From positions 4,650,001 through 4,714,000 of the forward strand of contig JANFOG010000001.1 of the NCBI GenBank assembly GCA_024336345.1: a stretch of DNA of 64,000 bases, read 5' to 3'. The stretch comes from Mariannaea sp. PMI_226. Lineage: Eukaryota > Ascomycota > Sordariomycetes > Hypocreales > Nectriaceae. Both the position numbers and the translations under genes were made by a program. Shown piece by piece: positions 46,578-58,796 of the stretch; position 1 is the stretch's first letter; every line of letters starts with the position of its first letter. Under the pieces are notes generated by a model, which saw only the letters and a program-made list of their open reading frames with translations, had not been told where the DNA came from and made no database searches.

Positions 46578-48935
46578 TTGTAAAGACTACTTGTTTTTGG
46601 GTTCCTCTTCTTTTTTTTTATCATGACTGGCATGGCGCCTTGTCCGCGTTGGGAAATACATTTGACGACCAGGAAAAAAAAAAGTCTCGGCCAGTTTTCA
46701 GCACCAGTATATCCTATAATACTAAGGATAAAGAGGTAGATGGTGTGGCTTGCCTTTTTTTTTTTTTTTCTGGGAAAGATGAGATTTTTTTTGGACACAG
46801 GTGGTGGGCGGGTTCTGGCATCCAGGCCGCTGATACCCAAATGGCGCGAATGGAGTTGTTGCTGTTGCTATATTGGCATGATGATGAAGTCAACGAACGA
46901 TAGTGTGGGATTTATCTATTTTTACAATGTTTTTTTTTAATATTCTTTCTTTTATGTTTTGTTCTATTTGGCGTTTGTGTAGTGATTTTTGTAATGAAGG
47001 ATATCTCTCAATACTTATATAACACAAACAAAAAATACAAAAAACAGAATAAACAAATAATAGTTTCCGTAAGCTCCTTTGATCCCTGAAGTTTCACGTT
47101 ACCTCGCGGTCTGAACTCGTTTACTTGCTCTCCTCTCATCTTCCCATTTCAGGGAGCACCAGGGCTGCTGGCTGGATGGATTGCTTTCCCTCGCAACATA
47201 TCTCACGGCAATGAAGTTGTGAATGGATACATAGCAAAAGGAGCTCGACCAAGACAGCTTATTCAGAGCGTCCTTGCATTCCATAGGGGGGTACTTGTTG
47301 ACTTACTCCCCCTATGTTCATCCCGTTCGGCCCTTGATCTGCCAAATTCCATTCCTCCTCTAGACCCCCCCCCTTCTCATGACATCTTCAATCTGCTCCA
47401 ACTCCCCGACTTACACGGTCTCAAACTATGCTTCCTCAAATCCAACACAGCCTATGCTCTCAGTTGAAGAGGGACAAAGGTGATACATAATATTTATTTC
47501 TGCGCTCATAGTTAATTCTACATATCATTTAGACCCCGTACCCCTCGAACATAAAAGCATTACGCAGGTACTCCTCGTCTATATTAGAAGCCATTCCGTT
47601 ACCTCCCGTCTGGTGTCGTGGAGCAAGCAAGGTGACGAGGCTACGGAACACGGGGCAAACTTCGTGATAAACTTAGCACAGCACATCAAAGTTTCTGCAA
47701 CGGTGTCAAATTATCACAACCCCTCTGCCAAATACATATAAGTATTCTTCCAGGCGGTTTAACCCCTCCGATGTATGCCATCCTCACGAGATTACCCTCC
47801 TGTTCTGCCCAGTACCATCCCCAAGATGCCCATCGTATTTCAAATAACCTCCTGAGAGGGCAACAAGACACCTTTGCCTCCTCCCATCAAACTATGTAAG
47901 ACCTAACCCCTAAACCCGAACCTGTCCCGAACCCATCCCAAATCGAGGAGAAGCGAAAAGAAATAGAAGTTACCCCAATAAAACCATCCCAAGGAAATCC
48001 ATCTCGAACCCCATATTGATGCTTGCTGTTATTTTTTGTTTTTGTTTGCTTGATTTCGGATGACTTGAATTTTCTGGTGTCTTTTTTTCTTTTCTTCATG
48101 AATCAAATTTCAAGGCCGTTCGTGTGTGTTCCTTCTTCTTGGAGAGTTGAGAATTGTCAAACCGTCCGTATCAAAACCATTCCTTTGGTCCCGTCTGTGT
48201 GTCGCGCCAACAAACCAAATACAGCGACCGACAACGACTCCAATCACGCCACTACCAGAATGCTTGTAGATGTTGCAGTCGATTCACAGACCTGCCCTGA
48301 GGAAGCCTTGGTAAACGCCTCCATGTCCGCTCCATATGGGGTATTTGTTGACCACCTGGACGTTGCTAGTCCCTCAATGATGACGAGCGCCGTAGGCACC
48401 ATGCCTCCCAAGTTCCGTTCCGAGTTAATCCCAAGAATTTCCATACCATCCGAAAACTTGACAACCATCCTCTCCATCTTCAAAGTATTGCCCGTATGCA
48501 TGCAGAAATCGACACCCTGAGTACTTAAAGACGCCCTGTGTGACGATGAATGCAACTCCAAATTGAACCATTCCAAACGATCAACCAGACCAACGACCAG
48601 ACCAAACACCGTGACGCAACAAAAAAAATCAACTCCTTCGCGCATGCCTTTCCTTTCATACCCTTTCTCCTAATCAGACCATCCAGCTCCAACCGGACCC
48701 TAGCAGTGACAGTATATATATAAATTTTCCCTTCCTTCCTTGTCCGAAACTGTCATCAACCTTGCCCACGGGCAAACAAGAGCGAGAAGTACCAGCACCC
48801 AGTTTCCGCCTAAACCAGATCACCTGATCATGACAACACCAAAGGATCCCTTGCCTCAGCGCCTTATCCCATCTAACCACGCAACGCCTCGGTCCTAGAT
48901 TTCCAACTAGGCCTTGGGTAGTATTTTTAATTCTC
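46578..48935. other. Intergenic between convergent genes
   Basis: About 2.4 kb between the 3' ends of the BTB gene (+) and the Asn-rich gene (-). T-rich tracts at 46605-46620, 46757-46772 and 46930-46940 are compatible with 3' UTR and polyadenylation signals. No gene seen. Confidence 0.6.
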
Positions 48936-50644
48936 TTAACCCCAAACGCTAGCAGGGGCGCCGAGACCGGAGGACTGACCCCAAACGCCATTACCACGAC
49001 CCCAACCTCCAGGAGAGGCAAGTGGGGTAGTTGAGCGTTTCGACGAGGCGGCGTTAGCTGGGTTTCCAGAAGGTCGTGTTCCAATAGGGGCAACAGTGTT
49101 GCCAGACTGGCCAGGCTTCGATCCTGGGGCAAGATCACGCGGAGGGGATCCGCTAGTAGGGCTGGAGGTGCTGGTTCGACTCTGAGCTCCGACGGCGTTG
49201 TCAAAGACTTTGTTAGTGGGCACGCCAGCCTGGGGGCTAACAGTACTCTGAGGGCGAGAGGTAGGCTCCATTGTAGGGGCGTTCTCAGAGCCAGGGGTGC
49301 CAGCCTCAGCATTGGGAGGGACACGGGCCATGTTCTCAAAGGTCATGGGCGAATGGCCACGGATACTGGAGGGGCCGCTGCCAACAGTGCCGGGGCGGCC
49401 AGTTCGGACGACGCCAGTTTCATCAACATAGCTGTTCTTATCAGCGAAGATGCCTTCACCATACAAGGCGCTGTGCTGGCGGGCGATCAACTCGCGTCTC
49501 TCCTCCTCTGACATGGGCTTGTTGCTGTTGTTGGCGTTATTGTTGTTGTTGTTGTTGTTCTTGCTGGTGTTGGCGTTGCTGTTGTTGGCGTTGTTATTGT
49601 TGGTTCCGAGGGACATGTCAGAGAGGACAGCTACGTAGAGAATCTGTTAGCCAGAGCTTAACGGAGATGTAATCGATTACAGCGTGCTGTTCAAAAAAGA
49701 AAAAAAAATTGTTTGAAAGGGAAGAGAATAAAACCATGGACGGCATCCAGCCACGGGATACTGAGCCGCCCATGACCAGGAATTTTTCTATTTGTGCTCT
49801 TTTTCTTTGCGATAGTAGGAAGTGCTATACAGTAGAGGGAGGCCTACTTCGCTGGTATTGCTGCTCCGTGTGCAGATTTCGGAGCTCTCGCTCCCGCTGA
49901 GCTGCCATCCTTCTCTTTGCCTGCATGACCTGCTCCGCCTCGTTGGAGCCTCTGGAAGGCTGGTGGCGCTGGTTGGCATAGAAATTCTGCAGGTTGGGGC
50001 CCTGAGAGCCACGAGCGTCATCGAAGTTGTTCACCGAGTGAGGGCGAGGACCACCATGTGCGGTTCGTCCATCTACGAGATGCCAAAGTTAGTCGGGGCG
50101 TCCATGTCGCCCACCAGCCCCAGTCTACTCACCAAGGCCTGGGAGGAAGTCTGGTGGGGGTGGTGCGAAAAAGGATTAACTCACGTCGGCCACCCATTCC
50201 ATAACCCTTGCCGGATTTTTGCAAATTCTCATATGCTCGGTCGACCTCTATAGCAGATACTCATTAGCATTCTGTGTACCTTCTCTCAGCTCCATCCCGA
50301 ACCGCCAACACCCAAAATTGGTCGTATAGATCGAATCGATAGAGATATTCTTCAATTTTTGGTGTAGGACGGTTGGAAGATGGTGCATTTGTAACTACCA
50401 AGACATACCATCGAACTGATAGGAGAAGGCGAAATCATCTTGAGGCTGGGGGCCGCTGGCACCTATTGACATTTCCCACGATTAGTTGAGGACGAGAACT
50501 GAAGCGCTCAAAAGTAGACGTACCAGCCCGCACAGGAGTGGTCGAGCCCGTATGCTGGTGATCCCAGTTATTTTGGGCTGGGGCGGAAGCAGAAGCGGCA
50601 GCAGGGGCTGACCACTGGGACTGGGGGTTATCGTAGTAGGACAT
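48936..50644 (-). CDS. Asn-rich disordered protein, five exons (385 aa)
   Basis: Minus-strand exons 50644-50524, 50462-50409, 50247-50185, 50072-49848 and 49630-48936. Every junction is phase 1, with donors GTACGT, GTATGT, GTGAGT and GTAGGC and acceptors AATAG, CTATAG, CGTAG and CGTAG. The frame joins cleanly to a stop at 48936, and four short upstream exons keeping one phase is strong support for the model. The protein begins MSYYDNPQSQWSAPAAAS, has a helical segment EVDRAYENLQKSGKGYGMGGR, a charged helix EAEQVMQAKRRMAAQRERELRNLHTEQQYQR (about 122-154), then an Asn tract at 165-191. A short motif SEEERRELIARQHSALYGEGIF follows, then a Ser/Pro/Gly-rich tail ending GWGRGNGVWG. I do not recognise a named family. 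The composition suggests an RNA- or granule-associated protein, but that is inference. Confidence 0.8.
49525..49618 (-). repeat. Asn-codon tract (AAC/AAT)n
   Basis: Imperfect AAC/AAT repeats interrupted by GCC, AGC and ACC. They encode the Asn-rich region (residues 165-191) of the five-exon protein. The mixture of both Asn codons argues against recent slippage alone. Confidence 0.8.
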
Positions 50645-53600
50645 GGTGACAACTTTCTTTCTGAATTTCAACGTCGAGGTGAGGAAATCGAAACGATGCA
50701 GTTAGCGAGCTGGGCTGTGTAAACGCTTGAACTTGGCCCTGGAACTGATCTATTCAAACAAATCGAATTAGTGTCAAGAAACAAAAACCATCGACAGCAA
50801 CGAGTGCAGAAATCAGGATGGAGCGCGATTCAACGGCGATGTTGAGGTGGTGGTGATAGACATTGCCTGAGGTGCCCCGACATCAAAGATGAGAATGTGT
50901 CGGCCATCTGAGACAGGAGGATCCAACAAGAACCACAAAAGCGCTGCAGGCCTGCGTCGCAACACGCTCACACAAAATCGCTCGGTCCCAAATTGCCTGC
51001 ATCGTAAATTTCGACTCACCTAAATAGGAAGAGTCCCTCGTCGTTGACAGCTTAAGGTGTCGTCTAAAAGTCGCGGGCCGCTCGAGTCGGGAAAAGGCAC
51101 ACGCGAAATCTCGGAGATGCGGAGAGAGCGAAGCCGGAAGCGCAAAATGAGGAAAAATATACCTCTAACGGGGAAATGCAGTCGACACCGCGGAGCTGCT
51201 GTATAACCAACAGACAAACTGTCTGGGAAAATTGAAGGAGGGGTTCGGAGGAGGGGAAGAGAGAAGAAGAGGGAGAGCGGGAGAGTGGGAGAGGACGAAG
51301 AGGCGAAGTTGACAAGTGTAAATCAATATCGATGGGGCGTGGCGGTTTGGGGGGGGAGGAGAAAATTCCAGGCGGAAAGGAGAGAGAAGGAGCAGCCTGG
51401 TTAATCATCCAGCATTCAAAAGTGGAAGTCACCTCGTGGGGACGGGACCACTTCCAACGTGCAGGAGAGAGTGGGCGCCAGCCGGCAACCTGGTTTTTTG
51501 TTTGGGCGGCACACACAAGTTGGCAGGTACGCTACGAGGCGAGTTTGTACTCTTTTGGCGGTAACTTGCAGTGCCCTAGGTCGACAGTACCTGGCAAGAA
51601 GGTACTGAACAGGAGTTGTGCTAGGTATCTTTAAGGGTACTTTGCTTTTGGTAATGTAATGGGGGTACCTTGCCTTCCAGATGGCACTCTAACTTTGACG
51701 GGCATTTCCTGCCCGGGCTGTCCAGCCGACACATGTACCTCACTCCAAGTACCGCTGGTACTCTACAAAGTCAACCTCTTCTAGGCAGGTCGGTACCTCG
51801 CGCCGGAGGCCGTTTATAGGGCGGGTATAACACATTTTGTAGGTAGTGAATCGTTGAAGATTGGCCCGGGCCGGGTCGAATGAGGTACCCGACCAAACGG
51901 TAGGTACCTTGGGTAGAGTTGTCTCTTTTCAGAAATGAAGCGAAACCACTCTCACAAATACCTGCCCCGTCCACACCGTTTGTTGCATCCAAACTACTAA
52001 GGACGTTTCCTTGAGTCCGAGCTCTGTCGGTCTTCATTTTTCTCTGTCCATGGAGTAGACGCGCGGGCAGTCATATATTACTATGGTAGGTTAATTCACC
52101 CCGGTTTCTTCTGATGGAACTAAGCTGTATCTGCCATCCAGTGACCGCCTGGTGCAAAATATGATGGAGTGGATAAAATTGGATGATGCCTTGATGGAGT
52201 CTGGATGGTCGGTACCTTCTCGGCAGACAGTACGAAGTAGCATCAGTCCATTCAGCATTCAACGTAGCCCTGCCCAGAATCGCTTGTCTTTTTTTTTTTT
52301 TTTTATTTACTTCTTGACCCTGAATATTTTTTTTCGTCTAACTTGAAGCCTCAAATTGGTGAATATGCCATTCATATTGTTTCGCCTTTCCGTCTCTCGC
52401 GTTACAAAGTTCTCAATAATCTACTACGTATTCCGCTCTCTCCGTTCTCAGTCCCGAGGAATTTTCTCCGCTGGGACAGGATAAATTGATCCCCTTCTTG
52501 AAAACCCGTGACCCCACTGAAGTTGTTCGTTGATGACCCCGTTTTGATTTGATAACCGGGCTAATGACGGACACTGAAATGACGACTTGTGGCTTGTGGG
52601 GGGGTTAGCACGCCCACCTGGTGTGCTTGGCGCTTTGGCAAGCTTGGCCAGGGGTCGAGAGCAACTGGATGGGTTGCCAGTGTAGCTGACGGCAGAGAAC
52701 ACTGTGCGAATACTTGGCCTAACATTATTCTTTCCCATTCTTTGTCGCTAACGAGCTGCCATATGCAGGTCGCTATCAACCAACACAGTGAGAAAATCAT
52801 CCCCGACACATTTTCCCTCTCTCCAGTCACCAACGTGCTATTGCCAGACAAACAATGTGAGAAAAAGTACTGGCCTTTCTGCCTTGCTGCATAGCCACGT
52901 CGATGGCTGAACATCTATCGCATCTTGCTGACCAAACCCGACGCACCACATACGTCGTAGGAACGCATGTCTTCAATGCCACGTCGAGCTTGGAACAGAA
53001 CGACCTCGAGATTCAGTTGGCAATTGACATCGAGGATCGCTTCGGCCAAGACCCGCCCGTCCGTCATCCCGCCTCAGCTCAGCTCGCGCCATCCGTCTAG
53101 CGCCTGGGAGACGCTCGGAGCCTTCCAACGGCCGTGGGAATGCCCCTACAAACGACCCAAAAGAGCCGTCGCCTAGAGGCCATGGGCAGACCTAGAAGAA
53201 CTGGTCTTTAGTCACTGGGTATGCCCTGTGCTCTGCCAGGTTGTGCGTCTGGACCAGATAGCAGCGGGTGCGGCCATTTCACGCGCCCGAGATAGCCCCT
53301 GAACCGACCAGCACGGCCCCTTACGACAGCCATGTTCTTCTAGCCCAATCACCTTCCCATAAACAAGGAAAGCACTAAGATCATAAAGTCAAGAGAAATT
53401 TATCGTCAGATGGTCATAGTTATCTATCCAGTATCCTCAATCCAGATCGATTTGGGAATTTAGAAAAAGTCCAGCTCTTCTGTACTTCCGAAGCCTCTTC
53501 AACTGCAGTAACCTAGCAGATATTTCCCCGGGATCGAGCTCAGCCTCTACTGTGTCAGTTGGGAAACGAAAGTTGGTATTTTTGATCCGCCCAGATTCAC

Positions 53601-56600
53601 AAATACCATTAGGCGTGTACGAAGTACACATGCCTTGTTTCCGCCATCCCCTGCTTGGCTCACAACGAGCCATTCCCTACAGCATGTAGTATTTCAGTAA
53701 CCCAACTCTCTTCCTGCCTCAACTTGAATCAAAGCCTCGCATCAACTCCAATTCATTTTGATGTTGTGGGGACACGAATTTCACCACATGGTCTTGTTTG
53801 TATCTAGCGGCCCCCTTTTCCCGGCGCCGTGGGCTCTATTGTGCTACGCTGGGGTACGCGCTCCCCGTGTGGGTTATTGGATGACAGTATTTTCGACTCC
53901 TCCTTCGTGTTGGGCTCTTGGACAGTTCTTCATATACCGTGATGTTTGGGAGCACATCCCCCTTTGTCGGGTACTCCTCCCTCTTATTGCAGCATCATAA
54001 TATTTCGGTGGCCACTAGTGGCTTGGTCTGTGCCAGTATTGATCTGGTCTCTCTGTACCATTCATCATTCGTAACTAACCACTCCAGGTTCGACTTTCCT
54101 ATCACGAGAATGAGATTGGTTTGGAAGTGCTCGTTGTCACGGGTATCACGTGCGACCGTACTTACTTTGGACAACAACAACAACGACGACAACGGCATGG
54201 CATCACTTCCTTGAACTTACTTGATACAAGTCAAGTCCGTGGTCTTAGTAATAATTCGCTCAACAATACCAGGTTAAGATGCTTCCAGCAAAAGACCTAT
54301 CCAGAGATTATAAAGACGATTTATACTTATCTTCCAATCATCGAGTCATTTAATTTCACCCAACCTCATGTCAATGCTCTAATTCCACCACCATCGCCAA
54401 CCCCATATTTTGTAGTATTATGAGAACTGTACCATCCCTCACAACGACCAAGAGCAGTATGAGCCTGTTTGATTGATCGTCCCTACAGAACCCTCTGCCT
54501 TCCCCCTTTGAGGCCCTTTTTCTTAATGCACTTTTGGAATGCTGGAATATGTGGCTGAAAAGAAGCCGTCAAGAGGCTGACACTGTTGGGACTAGTATGT
54601 CAATACGTTGGCGCTGGGGCTGAGTCTTGGCAGGCCGAATGCAATATCGCAATTGATACGAGCAATACCATCGTCGTCTATCACACCTTCTTTGGACTCA
54701 TTGACTCTCGCCACGAAAGAGTGCCATTTGCAGTTTACCCGCTTAGCCCATTCAGTGTCATAACCCAACACCTTGTCATTAGGAACTGTGCTGCATGGTT
54801 CGATGCTCAGCTGTCCAAGACGAACCAGGGGGCACTAAGCCTGCATGGTGCGAGCCTGTGAAATAAACCGTGAACCATCCATCTTCAAAGGACTCTCCCG
54901 GCCTTGCCTGATCTTCATCTGCGCATCCATTTGCATCTAACTAACTGAAGTGTAACTTCGAAAACGACGTCACATAATAGCCATTCGCTGCTACTTGTCT
55001 CAACACAGTGCATACATCTCCAAAGTAGCATCCATTTCCCTCTGACGCGCCATGCGGCCTCTAAAAGGGTTCGGTCTGCTTGTCACATCCAAAGACTCGT
55101 CTAGCCAATCCCAAATAAAATAAATAAATAAAAAAACCCCCAACCGATTCACATTGCAAATTGTCGCAACCGCCTGAAACATGTTGAAGAATGTCAGCTT
55201 GGATCGCCGTGTCATTGTTGTCTTACCATCCACGTTGACCGTTCTTCCCAGCCAAACCTGACCCCCTTTCACCCAAAGTCGTGCAAACCAGCCGTGCTTT
55301 AATTTTTTGACGCCTTCCATATAAAAAAAAAAACATCCAGCATGCGGTTTAGCAAAATGCTTCATCAGAGTCCTTCAAACAACCTCAAAATCAGTTGAGG
55401 CGGAACAGTTTGGTCTGCTATACCGTGGTATCATTAGGCAGCGCAGCCCAATGCGACATCATCATCAAAGTCCGGAAACGCTGACAATGTCCGAAGCTAA
55501 AGACAAGGGACAGCAGCGGGATGGGGGACGGACGGTGGAGGGACGGACCCGCCGACGTATCCCCAGTCGATCTCCACACCCTCCCGAGTGATGCTGGTCG
55601 ATTACTGAGTGTTCGACTCTGCTTCGTGTTGTGTTCTGTGGAATCGGTGCAAGTGGTTGCAGCATGTATACTGCCAAGCAAGCTGAGGTCAAAAGTCGGA
55701 CCTCGGTCTATCAACCTCTTCACCATGGCTGACCTACCTGCTTCAGAAAAAAACCGGCTACAAACGCCCAAGGGGCGTCTATCATCACACTTCCGTTGTT
55801 TTTGAGACACCAACCATCGCCAATCCATTCCAAAAAGACACAGATTATCGTCATGTTTCGTCGGTCTGTCACAGCGTTTTGGAAAGACTGAGCAAGCGTC
55901 AGGGACCGGAGCGATTTTACCCGGATATTATTATTAATCATAACGTGACGTGACTTATTGCCGCTCGTTCGGCCACGTCGACTTCTCACTTGATGGTTTA
56001 GATCAGGGACTCTGAGAAACTGACCAATCTGCGAGATCCCCTCCAGTACCGCCGTCCAGAGAGTATCGACACAGGGCGGTACATGCATGCTAACTACTAC
56101 GTAAAGGACGTCACACCCTCCCAGATTTCTAGAGGGCATCGTCATTGGCCAACATTACCCACAGACCCCAGCTTGTCACCGCTCTCCCGATGGATGGTGC
56201 CGAGACCCTCTTGCGTATTTTGCTCTGATTTGCTGGGTTTTTGTGCCTTTAAGTACAGTTTCCTCTTTTCCCCAGATCATTTTTTTTCTCTCTCTGGTTA
56301 CATGCCAGGTATGGATGTTGAATCAGATTATGGTCCAGTCTACTATTGGCCATTTGATGACAAATATCGCATGATTGGCACCTGCAAGATATCTTGATCA
56401 ATATCTCCCCACAGGCATCCTCTCTACATCAACTACGAGCAATCGGGCTCCTATACCTAAGAGATGGGTGGGTTCTCGTTCGTCCATCTATATACTATAA
56501 TGGTGTGGTTGCTAGTATTCAAGAGCAATGCTATGCTCTACCTGGTTGAGTTGTCAGTTCAAAACCAGTGATAATAGTACTGGTAATATTGTCAGCCTGT

Positions 56601-57319
56601 TGAACCACAATCATCAGCCACTTGAGTAAACGATAAGGAGCTTAGTCCGTATAATTCTCTTTTAGTAAGACGTTGTCTTGTTACCAATCGAAGTCAGTCT
56701 GAATCCTAACCATTCCGTCCGAGTCCTTGAGTGTCTCTTAAATGCCTTGGTAATGGAGGCCTAATATCCGTCATACCCTCCTGTCTTACCAGCTGTAGGC
56801 CAAATTTCATTCACTAAGCTACAGGTTCAATCTTGCACCCCTAATGAGTGTGTAATATTGTGAGAGTTTGCGGAGAGGTGGAGGCGTCTAGGAGGCGTTC
56901 TTGGGATTTTTGAGCCGCCGCCTTCAGATAAGGTAGGCTTCATCGTCTACGTGGAGAAACCATATTCGTCACTAACAGTATATACCTCGTTTCCACAAGT
57001 TTGATATTGCCTAGGGATATTGGGAGCTGCTACCCCCTGGTTCGGTTCGACCCTGGCTGCAGCCTGTGGGTAGGCCCTCGATACCAAATCAGATACTTGC
57101 GTTTGATGAGGCAGTTCGCGGCTTGGAGGTCTTGCGGAGCGCCATGATAAGGGACCTCGTCTGCAAAAGCTGTTCAAGGGAGCACTGCTACGGTATAATA
57201 TCCACAGCTTTTGCTGTGTGAATTAGCGCTATCCTTCGATCGCGTCTTGCTCGAACCAAAACATTGCAAAATGAAGAATGTTGAAACATATGTCTTATAC
57301 ACAATCAGTTCACATGAGT
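50645..57319. other. Gene-poor region
   Basis: About 6.7 kb. The first 800 bases are the probable leader and promoter of the Asn-rich gene. From 51580 to 51910 there is a dense cluster of GGTACC/AGGTACCT motifs, with one more at 52213. The rest carries only short frames. The most protein-like one (53437-53673, -) is listed separately. I see no RNA gene or mobile element. Confidence 0.5.
53437..53673 (-). CDS. Possible small hypothetical ORF (78 aa)
   Basis: An ATG-started frame on the minus strand with balanced composition and a charged C-terminal half (EISARLLQLKRLRKYRRAGLF). It begins MARCEPSRGWRKQGMC. It could be a small gene, the last exon of a longer one, or a relic. I find no recognised domain and no confident upstream exon, and chance remains a realistic explanation. 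Confidence 0.22.
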   Translation of the reverse strand: MARCEPSRGWRKQGMCTSYTPNGICESGRIKNTNFRFPTDTVEAELDPGEISARLLQLKRLRKYRRAGLFLNSQIDLD

Positions 57320-58427
57320 TTATTTTCCCTTTGTTCGAGCTACCACTATAACAGGCTTGACAACCTTGGACTTCGCGAACCAATTGAACAGCCTCTGGGC
57401 TAGTTTAAACCCACCCAAGGAAATTCCGTACTCCGCGAGAGCCCTTTCCTGTCGATCCAAGAACTCGACAAGGCCTGGAAACACATGTTCCGAGACATCC
57501 CGAATTACAATGGACTCTTTTTCGTAGCCGCATTCGACGAGCTCGTTTATGTACTGCTCCTCCGTCAAGAATGCTCGGACAGGGCATCCCATCATGACAC
57601 CGATGGCTCTGATCTTGATCGTTTCCCAAGTTGAAGCATTTTCGTTGAGGAACAGATCAAAAACCATGACATGAGCATCAAGCTGACTGGATGCATACTT
57701 GAATATAGGCCTTCTAGAAGGCGAGAAATGATAAAGGCAGTCCAGCGCAAGAAGCCACGTCTCTGCGAACTTTTCGTCTTTTAGTGAGTTGACGACCTCA
57801 GCAACCCGGTTATTCCATGTCTCAGGTTTCGCTGCGTTGGCGCGAAAAATGGTAAAGGACTCAGCCTTGAGCCCTTCAATATTCCCGTCCGCGACTTCAC
57901 GATAAATCCTCCGCTGTGCAGACTGGACCTGGGCCTCATTCAGCGTGAGTCCAACATATTGGAAATCGGTCCATCCAGCGCGTTTACAGAGTCGTGTGAG
58001 TTCCCAGGTTTGGTCTCCGCAACCAAATCCCAAATCCAGAATAGCGAGAGCACTCCCCTTTGGATTCTTTGCGGCGTCCTTATCCAGAAGCCCTGACGAA
58101 TTGAGTATTTGCTGGAGGAGCGCTGCACATGCTTCCTCGAACCTCAAGATGGGTTCGCCTTGGGCATTTCTCCTACAATGTGTGAGTCTTTTTCGGGCGT
58201 GCCTACTATCTGGTGAAGCTATGGCAGGATTATCAAACGTACCAATAGCCCACATTCATCCACATGCTTTTCAGAGGGGTGTCGAGGTTGAGCTTCCAGT
58301 GATCAAGTCCATATCTATCCGTCGTCCGGATCAAGGTGACAGAGAGTATTGCAGCGAGAGCAAGCACAAATACAATACCCCCTACAAAACCAACAGCAAA
58401 ATCCGATTTGACACTAAAGGAACCCAT
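57320..58427 (-). CDS. Membrane-anchored SAM-dependent methyltransferase, CFA/Erg6-like (345 aa)
   Basis: Exons 58427-58243 and 58172-57320 on the minus strand. Intron 58173-58242 has donor GTACGT and acceptor TTGTAG, phase 2. The join gives MWMNVGYWRNAQGEPILRFEEAC, the usual entry into small-molecule/lipid methyltransferases. One transmembrane segment near the N-terminus (about 12-33, VGFVGGIVFVLALAAILSV) anchors it. SAM motif I is ILDLGFGCGD (106-115). The middle region YVGLTLNEAQVQSAQRRI is shared with cyclopropane-fatty-acid synthase and Erg6/UbiE relatives. The C-terminal half (FLDRQERALAEYGISLGGFKLAQRLFNWFAK) may contact membrane or substrate. It lies 369 bases downstream of the FAD oxidoreductase gene on the same strand, which suggests a shared pathway on a membrane lipid or other hydrophobic substrate. 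The substrate itself is not readable. Confidence 0.83.
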
Positions 58428-58796
58428 TGTTGCGTCCCAGTAGGTTGAACATGCGTTGCAAAAGCGAAGGCGAGGAGCAAAAGCTGATGATGGCGCAGTA
58501 GCAAGTGGTTGCGCTAGGATGAACAGCAACAACAAGCCACATGTGGTTCCCCACTATTGTCTGATCTCACAGTAACCTCAGAAATGGTAGCCAAAAGTGA
58601 ACATGTCGCTTCCATCACTCTCGCCAATATTACAACATAGTGAAACAGAGCGGTTACGAGGAACAAGCGATAGTATCATTATAAATCTTAGTCATTCCAC
58701 TTGTCTAGGCATTCAAACAGCGTCAAACGTATCCATATCATTAGTCATCGATTAGCTGATCCCTTCTCTTTTCTCTTCGTCGTTCGCTTTTACTGC
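58428..58796. other. Spacer between the two tandem minus-strand genes
   Basis: A 369-base spacer containing the terminator side of the FAD oxidoreductase gene and the promoter of the methyltransferase gene. No TATA box stands out and no other gene is seen. Confidence 0.6.

Noticed and set aside
45998..46840. 280-codon antisense frame at the end of the BTB gene
   Set aside because: It is mostly opposite the Ser/Asp-rich coding tail and continues into T-rich 3' DNA. It has no domain.
48674..49339. 221-codon frame overlapping the Asn-rich gene in another frame
   Set aside because: Leu/Pro-biased shadow of Gly/Ser/Pro codons; no ATG-based start or domain.
52903..53100. 65-codon plus-strand frame (MAEHLSHLADQTRR)
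   Set aside because: Short, no domain, no supporting signals.
57049..57075. tRNA B-box-like GGTTCGACC
   Set aside because: The flanking bases do not form a five-pair T stem and no matching A box or acceptor stem was found.
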